10,951 nt of DNA from Candidatus Sungiibacteriota bacterium (lineage in GTDB: Bacteria > Patescibacteriota > Minisyncoccia > Sungbacterales > JACQCQ01), in NCBI GenBank assembly GCA_016181565.1, contig JACOZA010000006.1:1-10951 (forward strand), written 5' to 3'. Position numbers and translations under genes: made by a program. Under the pieces are notes generated by a model that was given only the letters and a program-made list of their open reading frames with translations, searched no databases and was not told where the DNA came from. Below are positions 1 through 6,202 of this stretch, piece by piece (position 1 is the stretch's first letter; each line of letters begins with the position of its first letter).

Positions 1-28
1 AATAGTAACGGATAACAAAAATGCTAAA

Positions 29-1396
29 ATGAATCGTAGCCTCATGAGCGCAAACCGGAATATATACTACTTCTTTCTTTTTGCCGCTACGGCCCTCTGG
101 CTCGGAGCGCTCGGCATTGTTGTTTCCACCGACGCTTACGGCCAAGTCGCAACTTCTTCGGCAATCTCGCTCTCGGTCTCGCCGGATCCGCCCCAAACCG
201 ACGAGCTGGTGGTAATCACAGCCGCGCTGGCTGATGGAAGCGAGGCGGTGACGAACTTTCAGTGGTTCATTAACGCCGTGCTGCGACCGGATCTTTCGGG
301 TGTAGGAAAAAGTGCGGCGGCGTTTGTCGCTGCTCCGAAACCCGGGCCGTTGACCGTCCGCGTCGAAGCGCAAAAACCCGGCGCTCCGATCGCAACCCAG
401 GAGCTCACGATCTCTGTTGAACTGTCTGAAACGACTAAAGCTTTCCAGAATTTACTAAATCAAATCGATGAGGCGCGGCTTGAGAAGGAACGGGTTGAGT
501 CAGAGATTACCATTGCTCTCACGCATTCTCCCGAAAATCCCGGCCCGGGGGAGATAACAACTTTTACGGTGAACTCCTTCCAGTTTGATGTTGCAAGCGC
601 TGATATCAGCTGGCTCTACAACGGCCGCCGCATCGCCTCCGGGCGCGGCGTAAAAACCGCAACTGTTACTATCGGCGCCGCCGGATCCACGAATAACATT
701 GATGTCGTGGTGAGTTTAAGTGACGGGCGCCGCGCGGAAAAATCCCTTTCGCTCGTGCCTTCTGCCGTTGGGTTTTACTGGTGGACCGATGCCTACGCTC
801 CCATATGGTATAGGGGCAAAGCTTTGCCGGGGCCCGGCACGACAATTCTCATCCAGGCCCGCCCCTCATTTTCCGAAAGCATCTCAAAGGCGCTAACCTA
901 TACCTGGTCGTTGAACGATGCGGCAGTTTCCGTAGCCTCGGGGCCCGGCAAAAATATCTTTGTCTACACCCTTCCGGCGGCCGGCGGCTTTGCGGACAGC
1001 ATCCGCGTCCGCGTCTCGAATATTTCTCAAACTATCGTGCAGGAAGCAGAATTTCAAATACCTGCGGTTGAATCAGAAGCACTGCTCTACGAATCGAAGC
1101 CGCTGGAAGGGGTCGACTATTCGCGCGTACTTGGAAACACTACCCGCCCCGCTGGAAAAACCATTGACGTAGCCGTCGAGCCTTTCTTCGTGCCCCGAAG
1201 GTCGCTGGCAACTTTGCGCTACCAATGGACGCTAAACGGCAAGGACATTTCCGCCGAAGGCGCGAAGAAGCCCTTCCTCTTCACGCTGACATCAGAGCGC
1301 GACACCGTCGGTGTGCAAGACATTTCCGTCTCGCTGCAGGATCTAAAAAATGCCTTCATCCGGGCCGCGCAGTCGATTCGCATTAACCTGCAATAA
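29..1396 (+). CDS. Exported protein with four tandem Ig-like modules
   Basis: The 455-residue protein has an N-terminal signal peptide or anchor (hydrophobic residues about 13-33, possible cleavage after AYG near 38), so it probably acts outside the cytoplasm. The rest is beta-rich and contains four copies of an aromatic-x-W-x-x-N pattern: FQWFIN near W79, ISWLYN near W195, YTWSLN near W293 and YQWTLN near W400. Each is followed by a Gly/Ala-rich turn and an alternating V/I strand, as in Ig-like or PKD-like folds. A charged helical stretch at about 135-160 separates modules 1 and 2. The start at 29 is preceded by no Shine-Dalgarno; Met6 (nt 44) is an alternative. A pilin-like gene follows after only 4 nt, so co-transcription is likely. 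From memory, Parcubacteria often encode such a protein next to a T4SS-type pilin. The exact function is unknown; a structural or adhesive surface role is inference. Confidence 0.75.
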   Translation: MNRSLMSANRNIYYFFLFAATALWLGALGIVVSTDAYGQVATSSAISLSVSPDPPQTDELVVITAALADGSEAVTNFQWFINAVLRPDLSGVGKSAAAFVAAPKPGPLTVRVEAQKPGAPIATQELTISVELSETTKAFQNLLNQIDEARLEKERVESEITIALTHSPENPGPGEITTFTVNSFQFDVASADISWLYNGRRIASGRGVKTATVTIGAAGSTNNIDVVVSLSDGRRAEKSLSLVPSAVGFYWWTDAYAPIWYRGKALPGPGTTILIQARPSFSESISKALTYTWSLNDAAVSVASGPGKNIFVYTLPAAGGFADSIRVRVSNISQTIVQEAEFQIPAVESEALLYESKPLEGVDYSRVLGNTTRPAGKTIDVAVEPFFVPRRSLATLRYQWTLNGKDISAEGAKKPFLFTLTSERDTVGVQDISVSLQDLKNAFIRAAQSIRINLQ

Positions 1397-1400
1397 ACTT

Positions 1401-1799
1401 ATGCGCTTTCTCATTATTATCGCTCTCCTGCTTGCCACCACCGCGGTTTTCTACCCCCGGGGAAGTTTCGGGCAGGGAGTAGAAGCTCCTGCCGACAATC
1501 GAGTTGAGCCCCAAATCCCCGCCGCCGAGCAAGAGAAGAATTTTTTTGTCGGCTTGCAGGATTTCTACTTCCTCGGTCTTTCACTGGTGGGCCTTTCGGC
1601 CCTCCTTATGATGGTCTGGGGCGGCATAGACTATATCACCGCGGGAGACAACACTTCGCGGGTGGATAAAGGAAAGGAAAGGATCCGCAATGCGCTCTAC
1701 GGCATTCTTGTCGCAGGACTTTCGTACGCGCTGCTTTACACCATTAACCCGAACCTGGTGAAATTTAGGATTGGCAACGTCCAGGATTATCAAAAGTAG
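1401..1799 (+). CDS. Small two-helix pilin-like protein (TrbC/VirB2 / T4SS-pilin type)
   Basis: The 132-residue product has a signal peptide (about 1-25, ending near GSFGQ), a short polar segment with aromatic residues, then two hydrophobic helices at about 56-75 and 97-115. Between them is the motif WGGIDYITAGDN followed by a basic-acidic KGKERIRNA turn, and the second helix ends in TINPNL. This layout fits VirB2/TrbC-type pilins and the T4SS_pilin family common in CPR genomes. Such subunits sit in the cytoplasmic membrane after signal cleavage and may assemble into a surface filament; that role is inferred here. The ATG at 1401 was chosen because it gives a clean signal peptide. An upstream in-frame ATG at 1350 would lie inside the preceding gene. 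The preceding gene ends at 1396, which suggests translational coupling. No secretion ATPase gene is in the window, so which machine it belongs to is open. Confidence 0.72.
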   Translation: MRFLIIIALLLATTAVFYPRGSFGQGVEAPADNRVEPQIPAAEQEKNFFVGLQDFYFLGLSLVGLSALLMMVWGGIDYITAGDNTSRVDKGKERIRNALYGILVAGLSYALLYTINPNLVKFRIGNVQDYQK

Positions 1800-1864
1800 C
1801 AGCCTTCTACGCCCGGTGTCAGCCCAAGAGGCTAGGGACTAGAAACAGGATTGCCGACAAATAT

Positions 1865-3037
1865 ATGACTCGAACGACAAAAATTATCCTCGCTATCGGT
1901 ATCACAGTCATTGTCATCGCTCTCGGCGCTGGGGCCATCTGGTATTTTCTAGGCGGGGGCGCCGCCTCCACGTCACCGTTTCGCCCCTCACTATTTTTCC
2001 CGGGCGGCGGAGACTTGGGAGGGGGCGGTTCTGATGCCGGCGCGGGCAAGGGAGAGCCTACGGGCGAAACCCCAAATGAAACCAAACTGCTGCAGATCGT
2101 GAAAGAGGCGGTCATCGGCCCCGCCTTAAGCCAGGACGAGTCGCGGGTTTTTTACTACAAGCGCGCGGGGGGCAATCTTTTTCGCGCCGGGCTTGACGGC
2201 CAGGGAGAGGAAAATGTCTCAAATCTCACGATCCTCGGCATCATTGACGTTGCCTGGTCGGAAGACCGCGAGCAGACGATTGTATCATACGCCGAGGACG
2301 GCGGGCTAAAGCGTTTTATTCAAACTGTCGCCACCGCCACTACTTCTTTTTTGCCGCAAAGTGTTACTAACCCGCGCTGGTCCAAAGACGCCGCTAACCG
2401 CATTGTCTATACAGAGCTGGCGCCGGCCGGATCTCGGGTGATAAGCGCCGACTCGCGCGGCAAAAACCCTCGGGCGCTCTACACCAACCAAATTCCGGAC
2501 TTTTCGGCAACCTGGGCGGATGCTTCAACTATAATCCTCACGACGCCCCCGAGCTATGTTGTCCCGAGTATTTCACTGCTTCTTCCGATCGGGAACCCCG
2601 CGACGAATTTCATTTCTGAAAGGGGGCTGGGCATCCTGCCGAATAAAGCCGGCACCATATTTGCGCTGAGCGGCGTGGATAACGGAGGACGGCTTTTGCC
2701 GTTACGCTTCATCAACCGAAAAGGAGAAGTGGTTGCGCCAACTAGTGTCTCAACCTTTATCGAGAAGTGCGCGTGGGATACGGCGGGCGAGACGCTCTAC
2801 TGCGCGGTTCCGACTAACGCCGGAGCGCTGCTGCCTGACAACTGGTACCAGGGGAAAACGGAGTTCAATGACCGTTTTGTTAAAATCGACTCGCGCACAG
2901 GCAACGCGTCGGATATAAGCTCTCCTGGCGGAGCGTTTGATGCCACTAGCCTCTTCGCCGACTCTAAGGGGCAGTATCTTTTTTTCACCAATAAAACTGA
3001 CTCAACGCTCTGGCGCCTCGAGCTGGGAAACGGGTAA
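1865..3037 (+). CDS. Membrane-anchored beta-propeller-like protein of unknown function
   Basis: The 390-residue product starts with a basic tip and one transmembrane helix (about 6-29), then a Gly/Ser-rich linker (30-65), so the rest probably faces outward. The C-terminal 300 residues repeat a weak blade pattern of W plus an acidic turn and a beta strand: DVAWSEDREQTIVSY (W131), NPRWSKDAANRIVY (W172), SATWADASTIIL (W217), CAWDTAGETLYCA (W304), and related non-Trp segments near 85-98 and 362-375. This resembles WD40-like/TolB-type propellers. Two Cys (302 and 313) flank one hairpin and could form a disulfide. No enzyme motif is visible. There is no Shine-Dalgarno before the ATG. It lies 65 nt after the pilin gene and just upstream of a strong terminator, so it is probably the last gene of the same + strand block. 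A scaffold or binding role is inference only. Confidence 0.65.
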   Translation: MTRTTKIILAIGITVIVIALGAGAIWYFLGGGAASTSPFRPSLFFPGGGDLGGGGSDAGAGKGEPTGETPNETKLLQIVKEAVIGPALSQDESRVFYYKRAGGNLFRAGLDGQGEENVSNLTILGIIDVAWSEDREQTIVSYAEDGGLKRFIQTVATATTSFLPQSVTNPRWSKDAANRIVYTELAPAGSRVISADSRGKNPRALYTNQIPDFSATWADASTIILTTPPSYVVPSISLLLPIGNPATNFISERGLGILPNKAGTIFALSGVDNGGRLLPLRFINRKGEVVAPTSVSTFIEKCAWDTAGETLYCAVPTNAGALLPDNWYQGKTEFNDRFVKIDSRTGNASDISSPGGAFDATSLFADSKGQYLFFTNKTDSTLWRLELGNG

Positions 3038-3070
3038 CTGGTTATAGGTTGCAGATAATAGGACTGTATA

Positions 3071-3108
3071 CAAATCGCCCTGATGTGGTATCGGGGCGAT
3101 TTGTTTTT
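3071..3108 (+). terminator. Intrinsic terminator after the envelope gene block
   Basis: A perfect 10-bp stem is formed by CAAATCGCCC (3071-3080) and GGGCGATTTG (3094-3103), with a 13-nt loop and a following run of five T (3104-3108). The T-run is only on the + strand side, so it ends transcription of the propeller gene that stops at 3037. It also insulates the convergent jag transcript. Confidence 0.88.
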
Positions 3109-3166
3109 AACACTCGTCAACTATCGCCTATTACCTATCACCTGCCGCCTGTCTCCTGCTGCTTCG

Positions 3167-3628
3167 CTAGGGATACGGTTTGATCACCACGCGACGCGCA
3201 TTCCCTTCGCCGACAGATTCAGTCGTAATATCGGGATACTCGGCGAGCACGACGTGGATAATGCGGCGTTCAAACGCCGTCATGGGCTCCAGTGAAATTT
3301 CCTTCCGATACATCCGCACTTTTTTGGCTACGGATTTCACTTCATCGCGGAGAGACTCGGCGCGGCGGAGCCTATAGTCGTTGACGTCAAGATTAAAAGC
3401 GGGAGCTTCGGGATATTTTTTTTGCACGATCCTTTTTACAAGATATTCAAGATACAGCAAATTCACACCGTGCTCCCCGATCAAATACCGCGCATCCGAT
3501 ACCAAAACATTAAAACGCAGACCGAAGTAGAGTGACTCGTCAATCTGCACCTCCGCCCGGGGATCGAGAAAGTTTGCAAGTTTCTTGATTTCGTCGCCTA
3601 TGACGTTGGGATATTCAGTCGGCAGCAT
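3167..3628 (-). CDS. jag: KH-R3H RNA-binding protein Jag/KhpB
   Basis: The 153-residue protein has a KH domain with a GxxG loop (LIGEHG, G51-G54) and a C-terminal R3H domain (R121-x3-H125 in ERRIIHVVL, then TTESVGEG and VVIKPYP at the end). This is the architecture of Jag/KhpB, a cytoplasmic RNA-binding protein usually found beside yidC at the origin. In Firmicutes, KhpB with KhpA is linked to cell elongation and division control; the same role here is inferred. The ATG at 3628 was preferred to a TTG start at 3718 because the extra 30 residues do not look family-like and lie outside both domains. The classical Jag_N domain is not evident, so this is a short form. The gene is separated from yidC by 239 nt holding palindromic repeats, so it may be transcribed separately. 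No promoter is clear. Confidence 0.85.
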   Translation of the reverse strand: MLPTEYPNVIGDEIKKLANFLDPRAEVQIDESLYFGLRFNVLVSDARYLIGEHGVNLLYLEYLVKRIVQKKYPEAPAFNLDVNDYRLRRAESLRDEVKSVAKKVRMYRKEISLEPMTAFERRIIHVVLAEYPDITTESVGEGNARRVVIKPYP

Positions 3629-3729
3629 ACAATAAAAATAAGCGCAATCGGCAAAAGCCTTGCTGTCCCTCGACTGCGGCTCGGGACGAGCGTTGTAATA
3701 TGGGACTGTTATACGCAAAGGCGTTTTCG

Positions 3730-3839
3730 CTCATCACAACTTGTGGTGAGTTTGCCTGCCGACAGGCAGGCTTGTCGAACCATCCCTCACGTCACATCCG
3801 GCGGTGAGCCTGTCTGCCGACAGGCAGGCCCGTCGAACC
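3730..3839. repeat. Two-unit nested palindromic repeat between yidC and jag
   Basis: Two related units lie head to tail at 3730-3781 and about 3786-3839. Each has an outer dyad (CTCA...TGAG), then a GC-rich palindrome, then GTCGAACC. The first palindrome, GCCTGCCGACAGGCAGGC (3754-3771), has 7-bp arms and a GACA loop. In the second (3809-3830), CCTGTC/GACAGG and CTGCC/GGCAG are alternative stems. The 37-nt blocks 3745-3781 and 3803-3839 differ at only five positions, all transitions. I recall such CTGCCGACAGGCAG palindromes and GTTCGACAAGCTCACC-type repeats as common between genes in CPR genomes. Neither stem has a clear T-run. Function is unknown; transcript-end protection or a mobile REP-like origin are possibilities. 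Confidence 0.85.
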
Positions 3840-3867
3840 GTAGGCTACCAAGAAAATTTGCAGTTGT

Positions 3868-4584
3868 CTATTTCGGGGCGCGCTCTTTTTTATTTTTAAG
3901 AAAGAACCCTTCTTGCTGTAAAATTCCTATAATATTTAACACGGTCCAGTAGAGAGGAAGTGCCGCGGCAAATTTAAAAGAGATGACAGTAATGACAATC
4001 GGCAAAAAGTAAATCGTCTGCGTCTGCATCGCGTGCGCAAACTGCGACTCGCCGCCCGCGCCCGCGGCATGCCGCGGCATCAAGTAGCCTTGTAAAAACT
4101 GCGAAAGCCCCGCGAGAATCGCGAGTGGAATGCTCGGTTCCGCCAGATTTAAGAAGCCGAACGCCATCGAATTGATGAATTCCGGGCGCGGCACAAAACC
4201 ATAGAGCGCATTGAGCGCCTCTGGATTGGTGATATTGGAAAACACGTGATAGAGCGCAAAGAGCAGCGGCAGCTGGATGAGCACCGGCAGACACCCCGAG
4301 ACGGGGTTCACGCCGCGCGTGCGGTAGAGCTCCATGAGTTGTTTTGCTTGTTCTTCTTTTTTGTCCTTGTATTTCTCTTGAAGTGCGCGGATTTCCGGCT
4401 GGAGCTCCGAAAGCGCTTTTTGCGCCCGCAGCGACTTCGCCACGAAGGGGTAGAGAAGCGCCCTAATAAAGATTGTCAGACCAATAATGGCAAGCCCCAG
4501 ATCCTGGTACGGCAAGGTCTCATATAAAAAGACTAACGAATTGACAAGCGGCTGATAGAAAAGCGCGTTATAGAGTGCCGTCAT
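3868..4584 (-). CDS. yidC: Membrane protein insertase YidC (Oxa1 family)
   Basis: The 238-residue protein is the short, five-helix form without the large periplasmic domain of proteobacterial YidC. Helix 1 (about 27-47) carries the conserved groove arginine (R41 in FIRALLYPF). A basic, coiled cytoplasmic hairpin follows (about 50-90: QPEIRALQEKYKDKKEEQ). Next comes the family signature GVNPVSGCLPVLIQLP at 91-106, then helices near 107-117, 130-160, 191-206 and 208-224 and a basic tail (KNKKERAPK). It inserts membrane proteins into the cytoplasmic membrane, alone or with SecYEG. The ATG at 4584 starts a family-like N-terminus. A longer TTG-start version to 4680 would overlap yidD with unrelated residues. 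It starts 5 nt after the yidD stop, so it is in the rpmH-rnpA-yidD-yidC operon. Confidence 0.93.
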   Translation of the reverse strand: MTALYNALFYQPLVNSLVFLYETLPYQDLGLAIIGLTIFIRALLYPFVAKSLRAQKALSELQPEIRALQEKYKDKKEEQAKQLMELYRTRGVNPVSGCLPVLIQLPLLFALYHVFSNITNPEALNALYGFVPRPEFINSMAFGFLNLAEPSIPLAILAGLSQFLQGYLMPRHAAGAGGESQFAHAMQTQTIYFLPIVITVISFKFAAALPLYWTVLNIIGILQQEGFFLKNKKERAPK

Positions 4585-4589
4585 AATTA

Positions 4590-4829
4590 TTAAAGATTGG
4601 GTCGCAGCGGATCGTAGCCGCCGGCCGCAAAGGGGTGACATCTCGCGAGCCGACGCGCCAACAACCTGCTCCCGCGCCAAAGTCCATATTGACGGAGCGC
4701 GTCAATTGCATACTCTGAGCAAGAAGGATAATACCGGCAGCCGCCGACCGGCATAGAGAGTTCGTGAAGCACCGGCGAAAAGTAGTGCCGGTAGAATCGG
4801 ACGCAAAAGACTAATACAGCAGTCATCAT
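4590..4829 (-). CDS. yidD: Membrane protein insertion efficiency factor YidD
   Basis: The 79-residue product has an amphipathic N-terminal helix (FCVRFYRHYFSPVL), the Cys motif CRYYPSCSEY (31-40) and the C-terminal HPFAAGGYDPLRP signature. These are diagnostic for YidD, a small membrane-associated protein that aids YidC-dependent insertion. Its ATG directly abuts the TGA stop of rnpA (TGAATGATG on the - strand), so translation is probably coupled. Two consecutive ATG codons are present (4829 and 4826); either may be used. Confidence 0.93.
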   Translation of the reverse strand: MMTAVLVFCVRFYRHYFSPVLHELSMPVGGCRYYPSCSEYAIDALRQYGLWRGSRLLARRLARCHPFAAGGYDPLRPNL

Positions 4830-5165
4830 TCAATGTATGGCGCTCCCGAACTTTAATAACTCCGCCAAAAGAATTCGCTTCGGGCTCATGCTGGCCCCGG
4901 GCTTCAGCGTCAGGACGCAATCTATAGAGCGAGTGCCGACGCGAAAGGATGTGCGGAGCCATTCGCTGATAAATCGTCGCAGCCGGTTCCGTTCGGTTGC
5001 TTTTTTAGAAACCTTTTTCGAGATGATGACTGTCACGCGTCCGGGCAAGTTGCGCTTTTTGTGAACATGAACGACAAAAAGCGCGCTCTCGTACCGAAAT
5101 GATCGCCGGAAGGCGTTTCTAATATCTCCTTTTTTCCGCAATCTTTCGGCTCGTCGCAGCGCCAT
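4830..5165 (-). CDS. rnpA: Ribonuclease P protein component
   Basis: The 111-residue basic protein begins with RLRKKGDIRNAF, typical of RnpA, and has the hallmark RNR helix ERNRLRRFISEWLR (R59-N60-R61) preceded by IISKKVSKKA. It binds the RNase P RNA and helps process the 5' leaders of tRNA precursors. Length is normal for the family. It starts 8 nt after the rpmH stop and its TGA touches the yidD start codon. The RNA subunit gene (rnpB) is not in the window. Confidence 0.93.
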   Translation of the reverse strand: MALRRAERLRKKGDIRNAFRRSFRYESALFVVHVHKKRNLPGRVTVIISKKVSKKATERNRLRRFISEWLRTSFRVGTRSIDCVLTLKPGASMSPKRILLAELLKFGSAIH

Positions 5166-5173
5166 GAAAAATT

Positions 5174-5308
5174 TTACACCACCAGGGCTTTTCTTCCCTT
5201 TCTGCGTCGTCGCTTGACGACATTCCGGCCGGATGTGCGTCGCTTACGAGCTAAAAAGCCATGAGTTTTTGCTCGCTTTCTCTTTTTGGGCTGGTAGGTT
5301 GTCGACAT
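5174..5308 (-). CDS. rpmH: 50S ribosomal protein L34
   Basis: The 44-residue, very basic product has the bL34 signature: TYQPKKRKRAKTHGF, then ARKRRTSGRNVVKRRRRKGR. It is a component of the large ribosomal subunit. The ATG at 5308 gives the exact family N-terminus and has an AGGAG upstream. A TTG start at 5374 would add 22 unrelated residues. It is the first gene of the leftward operon and is divergent from dnaA. Confidence 0.95.
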   Translation of the reverse strand: MSTTYQPKKRKRAKTHGFLARKRRTSGRNVVKRRRRKGRKALVV

Positions 5309-5312
5309 AATG

Positions 5313-5317
5313 CTCCT
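5313..5317 (-). promoter_or_regulatory. Shine-Dalgarno site of rpmH
   Basis: On the - strand AGGAG lies 4 nt before the ATG of rpmH (AGGAGCATTATG). It fixes the start at 5308. It stands out because most other genes in the window, including dnaA and dnaN, have no recognisable Shine-Dalgarno. Confidence 0.75.
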
Positions 5318-5357
5318 AATAATAGCACATATTCCGCTTGCACATTTCATGCACATG

Positions 5358-5366
5358 TTATCCACA
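5358..5366 (+). promoter_or_regulatory. Consensus DnaA box
   Basis: TTATCCACA is an exact match to the bacterial DnaA-box consensus. It sits in the rpmH-dnaA divergent region about 45 bp upstream of the dnaA -10 hexamer, where DnaA binding could autoregulate dnaA or rpmH or take part in origin function. It is the only perfect box I found in the window. Confidence 0.85.
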
Positions 5367-5388
5367 AAAATCAAAAACTTGTCGTCCC

Positions 5389-5416
5389 TTTCAATTCTTT
5401 GAGCGGCTCGTATAAT
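5389..5416 (+). promoter_or_regulatory. Candidate dnaA promoter
   Basis: A perfect TATAAT (5411-5416) lies 29 nt upstream of the dnaA ATG. The -35 region is weak: TTTCAA (5389-5394) at 16-bp spacing matches TTGACA at three of six positions. TTGAGC (5399-5404) is better in sequence but too close. The predicted leader is about 20-25 nt. Confidence 0.55.
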
Positions 5417-5445
5417 GATAACTACCTTACGGACCCCGACCCACC

Positions 5446-6195
5446 ATGACCCACGATGAACTCTGGCACAGCGCCCTTTCCGAGATTGAGTTAGGCCTCA
5501 CTCGGGCTAACTTCATTACGTGGTTCAAACATACAGCCGTTGCCGACCTGCGGGACGGGGTTGTGACGCTCTCCGTGCCGAACGGGTTCGCGAAAGAGTG
5601 GCTGCAGAGCAAGTACCATAAATTTATTCTCCGCGCGGTTCGAAACTTAAATCACGAAGTCAAAGATATTCAGTACGTCATCGGGCAGTATAAGCCCCTA
5701 GAAGAGCACCGGAAGCGCGCGGGCCATGATAAACGCCGGGCGCTCGAGGTTTCGGTTGGCATCCCGCAGCCAGCTGATGAAGAGTATTCCCTGCGCGATG
5801 TCGCGATCGATCCGGAGACGAACCTCAACCCACGCTATACGTTTGAAAATTTCATCGTCGGCTCGTTCAACGAGTTAGCGCACGCCGCGACTCAATCGGT
5901 CATTAAGAACCTTGGCGGAGCGTACAACCCGCTCTTTATTTACGGGGGGGTGGGACTCGGTAAAACTCATCTTATCCAGGCGGTGGGAAATGAAGTTTTA
6001 AAACAAAACCCCAAGCGCCGCGTTCTTTATGTACCCACCGAGCGCTTCATGGGGGAAGTGGTGGAGGCGCTCTCCAGTCAGGGGATGGGTCGCTTGAAAG
6101 AAAGGTATCGTCTCTCTGAAGCAAATCCTGGTTTCGTCAGACCGTCCGCCGAAGTCTATTCCCACCCTAGAGGAGCGCCTCCGGTCTCGCTTTGA
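5446..6195 (+). CDS. dnaA: DnaA, N-terminal part (frame broken in the AAA+ domain)
   Basis: This is the 5' part of the chromosomal replication initiator. Residues 1-80 are domain I (DELWHSALSEIE, then FITWFKHT, VPNGFAKEWL), which in other bacteria self-associates and contacts the helicase. Residues about 81-125 are the variable linker. Domain III starts at NPRYTFENFIVGSFN and carries Walker A, GGVGLGKTH (167-175), then VLYVPTERF and GRLKERYR, ending at codon 222 (nt 6109-6111). After that the frame reads 27 unrelated residues (from LSEANPGF) to a TGA at 6193-6195. The expected DxLLIDDIQF Walker B segment and the following KERxQEEFFHTFN are absent in all frames. The + strand resumes DnaA in another frame at about 6113. 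As it stands this ORF encodes a truncated, probably inactive ATPase. It has no Shine-Dalgarno. Whether the lesion is biological or an assembly error cannot be told from sequence alone. Confidence 0.9.
   Translation: MTHDELWHSALSEIELGLTRANFITWFKHTAVADLRDGVVTLSVPNGFAKEWLQSKYHKFILRAVRNLNHEVKDIQYVIGQYKPLEEHRKRAGHDKRRALEVSVGIPQPADEEYSLRDVAIDPETNLNPRYTFENFIVGSFNELAHAATQSVIKNLGGAYNPLFIYGGVGLGKTHLIQAVGNEVLKQNPKRRVLYVPTERFMGEVVEALSSQGMGRLKERYRLSEANPGFVRPSAEVYSHPRGAPPVSL
6112..6118 (+). other. dnaA: Junction of an internal deletion in dnaA
   Basis: DnaA homology stops in frame 1 after KERYR (6111) and restarts in frame 2 at about 6113 with SLKQILVSSDRPPKSIP, which is the sensor 1 region, then TLEERLRSRFEGG with the Arg finger. 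From recalled E. coli DnaA, about 33 residues should lie between. The frame change requires a lost length of 3n+2, for example 98 or 101 nt. The junction sits in a TC-rich stretch (TCTCTCT, 6111-6117). Confidence 0.85.
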
Positions 6196-6202
6196 GGGCG
6201 GG

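Noticed and set aside
1663..3261. DnaA-box-like GTGGATAA strings near 1664, 2676 and 3253
   Set aside because: All lie inside coding sequence with a mismatch at the first base and no clustering; they are expected from codons for VD/DN residues.
3629..3718. Longer Jag starting at a TTG codon at 3718
   Set aside because: The added 30 residues match neither KH, R3H nor Jag_N features, and an ATG is available at 3628.
3754..3830. Palindromes as ordinary terminators of yidC, or as a CRISPR array
   Set aside because: Neither hairpin has a T-run on the relevant strand, and there are only two units without unique spacers of constant length or cas genes.
5399..5404. TTGAGC as the -35 box of dnaA
   Set aside because: Only 6 bp separate it from TATAAT; sigma-70 type promoters need about 16-18 bp.
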